Origin: Cytospora piceicola
Taxonomy: Eukaryota; Ascomycota; Sordariomycetes; Diaporthales; Cytosporaceae
Assembly (NCBI GenBank): GCA_023375675.1
Contig: JALQBC010000029.1
Coordinates: forward strand, 124,001 to 188,000
Direction: 5' to 3'
DNA length: 64,000 nucleotides
Positions 34,801-42,559 of this stretch are shown piece after piece. Position numbers and translations under genes: made by a program. Under the pieces are notes generated by a model. The model ran no database searches. It was given only the letters and a program-made list of their open reading frames with translations, and was not told the origin of the DNA. How positions within the stretch are numbered: the first letter of the stretch is position 1; every line of letters starts with the position of its first letter.

Positions 34801-35501
34801 CGCCCGTCGTGCGCTTCAGCAAGGGCATGTGGATCGACCTGCCGCGGCGCGCGCTCGAGATCCTCGACGCGAGGCGGCTGCACGTCGCGGGGGCCATCCA
34901 CGCCGCCGAGCACGCCGTCATGAGCCTCGTGCCCAACTTCGTGCTGTCCATGCCCGGCGACGTGCGCACCGAGTGCAAGAACAGCCTCAAGGAGTTCGCG
35001 CGCGAGGGGACCAGCCGCAAGAGGCCGGCGCGCCTGACCTTCTACGACGCCAAGGGGGGCGCCGGCGGGAGCGGGATCAACACCAAGGCGTTTGAGTTTG
35101 TTGACCTCTTGCTGGTGCAGGCCCTGAGGAGGGTCGAGGCGTGCCTCTGCGCCTCGGGGTGTCCCGAGTGTGTGACTAGCGAGTTCTGCAAGGAGTCGAA
35201 CGAGGTCATGAGCAAGGCGGGCTGCGAGGTCATACTCAAGAGCCTGTTGGGGATGGAGATTGATGTGGAGGCTCTGCCTATGGGCCCTGAAGAGGGGTGG
35301 AACGGCCCCGTGGAGCTGATCGAGACGGTGGTGCTTGCCACGCCGGTTCCGCCGCGGGACAGGAGGGCGTTGAGGCTTGTCGGTGTCAAGGTGGAGGATG
35401 GGGCGGAGGGGGTAGAGGGGGGCGATTCAAGGACGTTGCACGATGTGCCTGAGGCTCCGGGAGATTATGGTGATGTTGTGGGAGAAGCGGAAGGCGATTG
35501 A
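31893..35501 (+). CDS. HRQ1: RecQ4-like ATP-dependent DNA helicase Hrq1
   Basis: Single exon, 1202 aa (yeast Hrq1 is 1077). Hrq1 is a nuclear 3'-5' helicase used in crosslink repair and telomere maintenance. Visible motifs: N-terminal basic region (GRGKRKRS); Walker A at about 418-432 (ATSTSSGKSL); DELH box at about 530 (VVVDELHYYNG); SAT motif (VSCSATVANP); helicase C domain with TTALELGVDIGSLD and QQSGRAGRR (about 732); C-terminal domain with the cysteine cluster CLCASGCPECVTSEFC (about 1085-1100), as in the DUF1998/MZB region of this family. Residues about 170-230 are a low-complexity Gly/Ala insertion encoded by very GC-rich DNA. Not a classical RecQ/Sgs1: it lacks RQC and HRDC and has DELH. 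Confidence 0.95.
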   Translation: MPGPPLHVRRGGSGRGKRKRSVEIPEATDPSLPAKPAEPAEPAFSSADTTGTSPPIKVEDDAVDIAPAPKSRRGPKGKQPAALKKSESVKCVIEWPEYFKALEKTHRALNLVFTFCCTRKHLATTFDTIRSAVESHTKRELLVADVAAVVALRPDGINFGYVDEVMLQIDAKGAERNDAFVTGGGRGSRGQGFAPDASVGGITGTEGLGARGHPGDEDGGAAGGKEVLYFEFVDGDLKRQVQHRKTGEPTKPTRKLREEDLKMPVYSQKQMSGLIGKRNARFASAVNEYVNRCVGQNLDPEVGLRSEAELYMPAPSEDAGEGAPRQELSSTLPDTIPKERKSIPEIVQELKSSPWYTGQIVPDGHRVFETQEPVYGELSFLLSQDLVNALYNAKGITQFFAHQSDAINSLHDGSHVVVATSTSSGKSLIYQLPVLHALEEDFNTRAMYIFPTKALAQDQKRSLRDMLSYLPGLEHTVVETFDGDTPWKERNAIRDEARIIFTNPDMLHITILPQEERWRTFLQNLKYVVVDELHYYNGLMGSHVAFIMRRLRRICAAVGNRKVRFVSCSATVANPQEHFRTIFGIQDVHLVDFDGSPSGRKEFLCWNTPFRDPADPTSGRGNAMYECARLFCQLILRGVRVIAFCRVREQCEKLVGAVKHELERLGRGDCVNRVMGYRGGYTPQDRRRIETEMFEGKLMGIIATTALELGVDIGSLDAVLTWGFPYTISNLRQQSGRAGRRNKDSLSILVGDCFPTDQHFMQNPDELFTRPNSQLQVDLDNMLVREGHIQCAAFEMPIRPKEDAKYFGEDIEQLCEERLIKDELGFYHTHDRFRPLPSKFVSIRDTEDEHFAIIDITHGRNIVLEELEASRATFTIYDGAIFLHQGITYLVRDFNPDKRMARVEKVKVDWTTQQRDFTDVDPIETEAIRRIKGSASRAFYGTIRITQVVFGYFKVDRRNRVLDAVHVDNPPVVRFSKGMWIDLPRRALEILDARRLHVAGAIHAAEHAVMSLVPNFVLSMPGDVRTECKNSLKEFAREGTSRKRPARLTFYDAKGGAGGSGINTKAFEFVDLLLVQALRRVEACLCASGCPECVTSEFCKESNEVMSKAGCEVILKSLLGMEIDVEALPMGPEEGWNGPVELIETVVLATPVPPRDRRALRLVGVKVEDGAEGVEGGDSRTLHDVPEAPGDYGDVVGEAEGD

Positions 35502-35900
35502 TGTCTACGTCCTCTGGTATCAAACAGACCTACCGGTGCCAAATAGACTTACCGGAGCTATTCGACCCGACTTCCGCATTGAGATCCATCCGCCTCGGCG
35601 TGTGTGCAGGCTGAGAAAAACAAACCTAGGTAAATCTCCAAATGGCAGGAGCTGGATGTTGCGTACCAGCGTACCGCCTAGATCAGTAAATGCCTGTGAC
35701 TGTTCGCTGGCACGGCAAGAGGGTGTTACCCGGAGTGGGAATATAATGTTCTGCTCTACACCAAAAACATTAGCCATATAGAATGGCTAGTTCTCGAGAA
35801 CATGAGGTACTGGTACAGTAGTTCAGACGTGTCTGACACCCTGGCATCGTCCCTGTTGCACCCATGTCATCACATAGCATCCTCCAGCCCAGCCCAACTT
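35502..35900. other. intergenic, convergent 3' ends
   Basis: Between HRQ1 (+) and the 199-aa gene (-). It holds one CCTAGGTA half-palindrome near 35625 and nothing else that I recognise. Confidence 0.5.
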
Positions 35901-36500
35901 CTACCGTCCGATATCTTTCCCCTTTCCTTTCGCACGAGCTTCACCTCCCTGCTTCACCACCCTGCCATCTGCCGCCGCCTTTACCAACAACTTGGCGGTC
36001 GCGTCTATCGTAGCCCATACGGCTGCGCTCTTGTGCGCCTCTTCCGCCGCCTTCCTCGTGGCCTTCTCCGTGGCCCTGACGATTGACTGAGCATGGCCCT
36101 TTGTGAATTTTGCCTCTGCAGTCCTCTCAAAACGCCATGTCGCAGAGGTGGAGATGACCGGTCGTCCGTCGATAGGTCTGCTTTTGGCCGTGACAGAGGT
36201 GGACACCTTCACCTTGACGCCGACCCACCGGTACTTCTCGCAGTACCGGTGCGCCGCGACCTCGAGGATTCTTGGGCTCGTCTCGTGGACCATTATCTCG
36301 AGGCCTTTCGCCGTCAGAATGTCAACCTGTGGTCTCGGCTGGCTGGGGGCGCGAAGAAAGCCAAAGACCCTTCGCGTGAAGCTATGCTTCTGCTTCTCGA
36401 TGGGGCCTTTATCCGCCGCGAGGTTTGGCCTGTCGTCGCAGTCGCCGCGGTCTATAGCCCCATAATCCGGCGGCGGTGACGACGGTGACATAGAAGACAT
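35901..36500 (-). CDS. unrecognised basic protein, about 199 aa
   Basis: Single exon; I start at ATG 36500 (MSSMSPSSPPPDYGAIDRG). The frame stays open upstream to 36617, so an extra 39 residues are possible. I do not recognise the family. A Ser/Pro N-terminus leads into a folded-looking centre (about 60-130: DILTAKGLEIMVHE, YRWVGVKVKV, ISTSATWRFERT) and an Ala/Lys-rich helix (about 130-180, ATRKAAEEAHKSAAVWATID), ending in KGKGKDIGR. No signal peptide or TM. Support is a 200-codon frame with coding-like composition; I see no intron signals. Could be a lineage-specific protein. Confidence 0.5.
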   Translation of the reverse strand: MSSMSPSSPPPDYGAIDRGDCDDRPNLAADKGPIEKQKHSFTRRVFGFLRAPSQPRPQVDILTAKGLEIMVHETSPRILEVAAHRYCEKYRWVGVKVKVSTSVTAKSRPIDGRPVISTSATWRFERTAEAKFTKGHAQSIVRATEKATRKAAEEAHKSAAVWATIDATAKLLVKAAADGRVVKQGGEARAKGKGKDIGR

Positions 36501-37255
36501 TGGAGGAAATGTCAGACTTGAAGCTTGGGTGGAGGCTGAATAGGAGGGGGGCTTGAGAAAACATCTGCTCGAGTGAATATCGAGGACGCACTCAATTCGT
36601 GCTAGAAGCACCACCATAAGGACGACATCCAGCTACTTCTATATGGCCTCCTCCCGGCAGATGTTTCGTTCCAGTCGGCTATGCCCCGCGCTGGTAGCCC
36701 TTTGACTGTGTTGGGAGCTCAATGAAATAGATGATGGAATAGCAAGATATAATACTGGACAGCGTCTGTTCTCCACGGTCTAATGAACGCCATTTACGAC
36801 CTGGCGGTCTGACACCCTGATGACCTGCCACCGTGCACTCGCCTACGGCATAGCACCGGTTTTATTGAGTAGACTGTGTCGGCGGCTGCTACCACAGCCT
36901 CCAGCTCTCGGACTGAACTATGGGACAATTGAAATGACTGACTCTTCCAGTAAATGAACGACAGCACAGTATACTGTTGATGGAGAGACCAAAGATGTGC
37001 GTTGTTTGCTGGGACACGATGAGTCCGGTTGCCCGGTTTGGAAACATTCTCCGAGAGCTTAGCGAACAATGCCGCTAAATTTGTAGAGAATGAACCATTG
37101 CGATAGCTGAAAGAGCGATCTGTGTGTGTACCGTGTACATGAGGCATTCCTTGCTGTAGAAAGCAGACTGGAGTATCAATCTTACTACCTATAATGGGCT
37201 GGCCCGGTTCATCTATATTCACTATCACACTTCACCACTGGCGAACAAGCCAACC
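36501..37255. other. intergenic between tandem minus-strand genes
   Basis: Promoter of the 199-aa gene and 3' region of the HET gene. A 144-codon frame on minus (36794-37228) has no family character. Nothing else seen. Confidence 0.45.
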
Positions 37256-38623
37256 CTAGCCGATAGTGACAGATACAGTTGGGCAATTGGCCACTGTTCC
37301 CACGAGTACGCCGGGAACATAAAACACGTTTGCGCCAGACCGACAACAAAGTAGACCAGGCGAGCCAAAGGTCCATTGAATTGAAGATGAAGCAAGTACG
37401 TAGTCCACTTGGTCTGGTGTTACAAGCCTGACAGGGAAGAACGATCCCACGGGAGTAGTGAGAGAGCCACCAGGCCCAGTGAAGCCCATAAGCCCCAAAG
37501 CATCGAGAACGTGGGTGAGAACATCAGCCTGATTGGCACCCTCGGGATCTTTACCGATCAGACTGAGCCAGTCACGGACGAACTTCTCCGCTTCTAAGGA
37601 CAGGTCCCCCAGATCGAGCTTGACGACGTTCTCGAGGAGCAGGCCATTCTCCGTGATTCTTCCTGGTTCACCCGCTCCACAGCAGTCCCACTGGAGAAGT
37701 GCAGGAAGCGCCCCGGGCACAGGACGCCAGCGCCGTCCGGCCTCTGGGCATCTGGGAGCATCAGAGTAAATAAAAGAGAAATCGCCCTTTCGCTCGCAGA
37801 TGCGCATGAATGCCTCGCAAGCACCCACGGTCCCCGTGGAGGAACCAAGGGACGAGCTGATGGCACCAATCATGGCGTAGAAGTGGTCTTCTGGTTGTCC
37901 GTGAAACCGCCTATCCATCTTGGCCATGACCTGTAATGCAGAACGTTCCTCGTATGCAGCAGTAACATAGTCGCCGAGGTCCTCAAGGGCGTCAAGGCGA
38001 GGGTACAGCGCGCGTCGTTCAAGAGGCGGGATTGATAAGTGTACCAATGTATAGCCGATGTAGTTCAAGAATTTCTGAATACTGATGATGATGTCGCCAG
38101 GGTCCTCACAAGTGATGAAGAGACTTCTAGCGTTCACGGCTTCCTGGTAAGTCCAAGCTCGCGTCACCCACTCGTCCCTTTCCAGTGCAGATACATGCTC
38201 CTCAGACAGCTGCTTGTTCTTTTGCATGTATGCGAGGGACGGCAGGACGGCATGAGACAGAACTGCGATGACCTCGTGGGCCTTGGAATAGATATAGCCC
38301 ATGCTTTCTAGCGTGTGAGGCCTCTCTGGTTCCTCAAGGGGCACGCAAAACGCGTCCACCCAGATATGCTTGGATGCCGGACGCAGGCGAGTGATTGCTG
38401 TCAGAGCCGGGACTGTGCGATCAGAGACCAGGAAGTCATGATGGAAAGGACTTGGCTGTCGACCTGATCCCCAAGAATAAGAAATGCAGATGAACTTGAG
38501 TGACTCCGGTGTGATCTCGTGCAGGTTGTACGGACACAGTCGCCAGAGACGACTGTTAACTTCCAGTGTCCCTTTCCCCCCATCATCTTGGTCGGAGACG
38601 TCGGTCAATAGATACAGTATCAT
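37256..38623 (-). CDS. HET-domain (heterokaryon incompatibility-type) protein
   Basis: Single exon, 455 aa, start ATG 38623. HET proteins act in fungal non-self recognition and can trigger cell death when heterokaryons are incompatible; many are of unknown specificity. The N-terminal HET domain shows the usual motifs: FICISYSWGSG (about 45-55), IWVDAFCVPLEEP (about 86-98), GYIYSKAHEVIAVLS (about 108-122) and WVTRAWTYQEAV (about 150-161). The C-terminal ~270 residues match no domain I recognise; no WD, ankyrin or NACHT part is present, so this is a short stand-alone HET protein. The frame is intact, so no sign of decay. It shares a 557-nt divergent promoter with a complex I gene. Confidence 0.88.
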   Translation of the reverse strand: MILYLLTDVSDQDDGGKGTLEVNSRLWRLCPYNLHEITPESLKFICISYSWGSGRQPSPFHHDFLVSDRTVPALTAITRLRPASKHIWVDAFCVPLEEPERPHTLESMGYIYSKAHEVIAVLSHAVLPSLAYMQKNKQLSEEHVSALERDEWVTRAWTYQEAVNARSLFITCEDPGDIIISIQKFLNYIGYTLVHLSIPPLERRALYPRLDALEDLGDYVTAAYEERSALQVMAKMDRRFHGQPEDHFYAMIGAISSSLGSSTGTVGACEAFMRICERKGDFSFIYSDAPRCPEAGRRWRPVPGALPALLQWDCCGAGEPGRITENGLLLENVVKLDLGDLSLEAEKFVRDWLSLIGKDPEGANQADVLTHVLDALGLMGFTGPGGSLTTPVGSFFPVRLVTPDQVDYVLASSSIQWTFGSPGLLCCRSGANVFYVPGVLVGTVANCPTVSVTIG

Positions 38624-39180
38624 GACTTTTGCACAGAATCACCTTCCGAGGATATCGAGATGTCATTGGGGTTATACTTATGGCAAGGAGAGTGATATAT
38701 AAAACACGGCTTGGAGGAGATACCAGTGGAGGTGACGCGACGAATTTTAGGTTTCATCTCGAGACACAGGGTTTGAAGCCACATCCACTTGTAAGAGGAT
38801 CATTTTTATGCATCAAACTTCAGCATAATTGCTGCATATTGTTGTAGACCCCGAGAAGCTAACTGGTTGAAGGCAACAGAGCGCTGAAGGAGGAGACGGT
38901 AGAGCCCCTGCAGGTACTCACGTGACTGCCCCCAAACAGTGTGACGTTGATTCACTAACACCGAAGCGAAGCTCGATGGCTCTTCAAGTCCCGATTACAC
39001 AGTACAGTGACAAGCTATCCGTGGTTCCAGTTACGTACATTCAATTCGCAACAACCCACGAACACTCCCATCGAACAAGCCAATTAACCACCCAATTACA
39101 AAACCGAGTGGCCCGACCCCGGTACCCCGTCGAAATCGCAGAACATCCACTCCTCGAAACCGCCCGCCCGCCCGCCCACA
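38624..39180. promoter_or_regulatory. divergent promoter, HET gene / complex I subunit gene
   Basis: 557 nt between two start codons on opposite strands. No specific site recognised. Frames continuing into the complex I gene in other phases are shadows. Confidence 0.5.
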
Positions 39181-40038
39181 ATGCGCCGGACACTCCGCCT
39201 GCTCGCGAGCGTCAAGCCCGCGCGGTACCTCGAGGCCGGGGCGCCCACCGGCTTGACGGGTCTCCACACGAACCCGTCGCCCCGCTCGACCCTCCTCTAC
39301 CTCTACTCCAGCACCATCGACAAGCTCAAGGTCGTCCCCGAGTCCTCGGTGTACAGGCAATCCGTCGAGGCGCTCACGAAGCACCGCATGGCCCTCGTCG
39401 AGGGCGTGAAGCCCGCGGGCTACGACGAGTGGCTGGCCAAGGCGCACAAGACCCTCGAGGAGCACCCCGAGTACTTCTCCGAGCTGTCGCGGAAGATAGC
39501 AGATGGGACTCAGGCTGCGGGGGTGCAGAGGGACGGCAAGTTCTTTGTCGTGAGGAGCATCAAGCAGGACCAGGACGTTCGGTCTGAGGAGTGGGATGGG
39601 GAGCCTGATGACGGCCCTGAGTTGGAGGGGTCCAGGACGGCGGAGGAGAAGCAGTACCAAGAATCGATGTTCCAGGATCCATTCGAGGGTAGAGATGTTG
39701 ACTGGGCGGATGAGCCAAAGTTGACGGCTACACAGTACGTTCAAATTGACATGGGCATCACGAATGTCATAAGATAAGTCTACGGCCGGCAGTGCTAATA
39801 TTGTATGGCGCAGGGTTGAGGAACTTGAAAACAAGATCGGGGCTGGTCTTATCGAGGAGGTCATTCAGGTCGCAGAGGGCGAGCTCCAGCTCGTCGACAC
39901 GATGGTGGAGGCCAAGGCGTAAGTCAACATTGTAATGCGGTGTAGTATATCGTTTCTAACATTATTGCAAACAGATGGGAGAGTCTCGACGAGAAGCCCA
40001 ACGAGGGACAATGGGTGTACTTTGAGAGGAAGGAGTAG
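39181..40038 (+). CDS. NDUFA5: mitochondrial complex I subunit, NDUFA5/29.9 kDa family
   Basis: Exons 39181-39734, 39814-39918 and 39975-40038; 240 aa. It is an accessory subunit of the peripheral arm of NADH:ubiquinone oxidoreductase. An N-terminal presequence-like stretch (MRRTLRLLASVKPARYLEAG) is followed by the family core TGLTGLHTNPSPRSTLLYLY, then EALTKHRMALVEG. The C-terminal extension, with an acidic stretch (about 135-170) and LDEKPNEGQWVYFERKE, is typical of fungal members and longer than animal NDUFA5 (about 116 aa). Both introns are short GT-AG with consistent phase. Confidence 0.93.
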
Positions 40039-41072
40039 AAGCACACTCAAGTGGCCAACGACCTACGAGACCTACACAGTAGAAGATGTTAGGGAATGTT
40101 GTACGACTGTAGATTTCACGAAGAAGACCCGAGCAGTGGTTTTGATTTGAGCAGTATGAGCTCAAGTCAATAATGAATTAACGATATAGCGGATGTTGCA
40201 AGGAATGATAGCCGAACATTTCTTCTTATTCTTGTGCCCGTGAGCTTCCCAAAAATATTTATCGACTGAATGGTGCTGAGGTGAGAGAAGCAATGCTCTG
40301 AATGAATGGCATCGATGTTTGTAGTGGTGGCGAGAATGCGTTGGGTGCAAGATTCGGTGTATATCGACAGTAACGCCAACTGCCCTCGCATGACTTGCAA
40401 GGAAAATCTGATTTTCGCCCTGTAAATACATACATGTACTACCACAATTACACGCCCAAAAGTACGATCATCAGAGCCCCTACATTCGAAGCACAATGAG
40501 AGAGAGAAAGGTTTGAAATGGGAAAGGGGTGGAGAAGGGAGAAAGAGTGCATCTCACCAAAGGCTTCACGCCCAGAGATGGGATGCCCAGCAGAATGGCG
40601 ACCCCCCCTCCTTTTCCTCCTCCCATGCCGCAGGTAGTTATGTAACTTAACTTCATATAAACTCAAAACATCCCTCATTCCCCAAGTTAAATAGATCGAA
40701 CACCCTCGAAGCTCTTGTTCGCGTCGCAGTTTTGTCTTGAACTAGATGCGATTTCAAGGTTGATCCACGAACGTGGGGTAGCTTCCCTCACCTCTCTTAA
40801 GAACTTCAACTTTTCAACACTCACCTCAGCCGGCAACGACAGGAATGGCACACCTCGAACGCATACTGAATATTTCATGAAATAACATAATAGTAGCGGC
40901 ATATTCACCAAAGAATCGTATTTTCTCAATAACAGAACCACGCCTCCCGATGTTCTATCTGAAAACCATATGAGACTCATATGAACAGTGGACGGCTTTC
41001 ACACAAGATTCCGTAACATCGCACAGGACAAACCTCAACCACCTGGACAAACCTGCAATCCAATCTCAAACC
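40039..41072. other. intergenic between tandem plus-strand genes
   Basis: About 1 kb. A 97-codon minus frame (40687-40980) is present but has no supporting family or splice evidence. No RNA gene or element recognised. Confidence 0.45.
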
Positions 41073-42470
41073 ATGTCGTCACAAAAGCGAAAACGCTCCC
41101 CATCCGTCTTCAGCAGCACCAGCCGCTCCTCGCAGGGCCGGCACCTCCCCTCGGACTCGATCAACCCCCTCTCCCACAGCGACGGCACCATCAAGCAGCT
41201 GCGCGTCGCCGGCCTCACCGAGGACGACCTCCTGCCCTCCAACTACATCCCGGACTTCCCCCACCGGCCCATGCGCGCGGCCCCCCAGGAGGAAGAGGCA
41301 CAGCATCAGCAGCATCAGCATGACTGGGACGACGAGGAGGAAGAGGACGACGGCCGTCGCGGCTCCGGCAGCGGCGGGGAGCAAGGGGGTGCCGACGACG
41401 ACGCCAGGAGGGCGCGGCGGCGGAGGGGGGCGGCGCGGCGGATGCGCGGGGCGCAGGACCAGCACCTCGGGTTCCTCACCGGCGTGGTCCTGCGCGCGGT
41501 CGAGGAGGGCGACATGCCGCGGGCCAAGAGGGCCTTTGGGCTGCTGCGGAGGTCCGAGGTGCTGGGGAAGCCGGTCGACCTGAGGAGGAACGGGCTGTGG
41601 AGCCTGGGGGCGGAGGTGCTGATGAGGGACGGGGAGGTCAAGTCGAGGAGCGTCATCCCGGGGCAGGGCGCCGGTGGTGACCAGGAGGGTCAGGGGGGCC
41701 GGGGAAACGCCGTCGAGGGGGGTGGGGGTGATACGAGGGCGGCGAGGCGGTGGGGCTCGGCCGCCAACATGCCGCAACTCCGGACCTATCTCGAGTCGCT
41801 CATCCGGCAGTACCCGTACAACAGGCTACACCCCAACAGCATCAGCGACCTGGACTTCTACCCCGTCCTGTTCAGCTGCGAGTTCTACAACACCTGGGTC
41901 GAGCACAAGCTGGCGCTGGAACGGCTCAACGAGGAGTCCGAGTCGTGGTCGGACGACCTCGATATCCCCGCGATCGACATGCCAGAGTACGAGGACGACA
42001 TGCGCGCCGACGACAAGTACCACCAGCACAACTTCACCGGTCGGGAGAGGCGTCTGCGCCAGGAGAAGGCCAGCTCGGGCCTGCGGGCCATGTCTGCCAT
42101 GAGGGATATAGCAGCGCGCCTGGACGGCCTGATGGAGAACGCTCCCTACTCACGGAGCACCGAGTTTCTACGGCTGCGAGGCATGGTCGCACTGTACATC
42201 GGTGACCTGAGCGTGCCTCCGCCACCCAGGGTCAGCGACGAGGAGGAGGAAGGAAACCGAGTGAGAGAACAGGAGCAGGTGAAAGCAAGAGCCTTCTTCG
42301 CAAGGATGAGGCAGAGCGGAGGGCATGGGGATGCATACACAGACAAATGGTTGGGGGACAGGAATGCGGGCCAAGATGATCACTATGGCGAGGATGAGGA
42401 TGAGGATGATGATGACCATGGCATGCAATGGAGCGGATTGCCTGTATTCTCATCGATGCCTATGAGGTAG
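41073..42470 (+). CDS. RRN11: RNA polymerase I initiation factor Rrn11-like
   Basis: Single exon, 465 aa. Rrn11 is part of the core factor that recruits Pol I to rDNA promoters, and its family has TPR-like helices. Recognised features: basic N-terminus (SSQKRKRSPSVF); acidic linker (DDEEEEDDGRRG); helical block at about 130-190 (GFLTGVVLRAVEEGDMPRAK, then VDLRRNGLWSLGAEVL); LRTYLESLIRQYP and DLDFYPVLFSCEFYNTWVE at about 234-275; a third helical part (LRAMSAMRDIAARLDGLM); acidic C-terminus. The match was made from memory of the family pattern, not by alignment, so the name is probable rather than certain. The stop lies 89 nt from the stop of the convergent EED gene. Confidence 0.72.
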   Translation: MSSQKRKRSPSVFSSTSRSSQGRHLPSDSINPLSHSDGTIKQLRVAGLTEDDLLPSNYIPDFPHRPMRAAPQEEEAQHQQHQHDWDDEEEEDDGRRGSGSGGEQGGADDDARRARRRRGAARRMRGAQDQHLGFLTGVVLRAVEEGDMPRAKRAFGLLRRSEVLGKPVDLRRNGLWSLGAEVLMRDGEVKSRSVIPGQGAGGDQEGQGGRGNAVEGGGGDTRAARRWGSAANMPQLRTYLESLIRQYPYNRLHPNSISDLDFYPVLFSCEFYNTWVEHKLALERLNEESESWSDDLDIPAIDMPEYEDDMRADDKYHQHNFTGRERRLRQEKASSGLRAMSAMRDIAARLDGLMENAPYSRSTEFLRLRGMVALYIGDLSVPPPPRVSDEEEEGNRVREQEQVKARAFFARMRQSGGHGDAYTDKWLGDRNAGQDDHYGEDEDEDDDDHGMQWSGLPVFSSMPMR

Positions 42471-42559
42471 CGTGATAGCGATGCTAATGCGTCTAGCTAC
42501 AAGCTGTCATAACAAGATAACCAGATAGCGGTCACACCTCGAGTTTCCGTCCGTCATGC

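Noticed and set aside
40687..40980. 97-codon minus-strand frame between the complex I and Rrn11-like genes
   Set aside because: A possible small protein, but no start context, family or exon partners could be shown.
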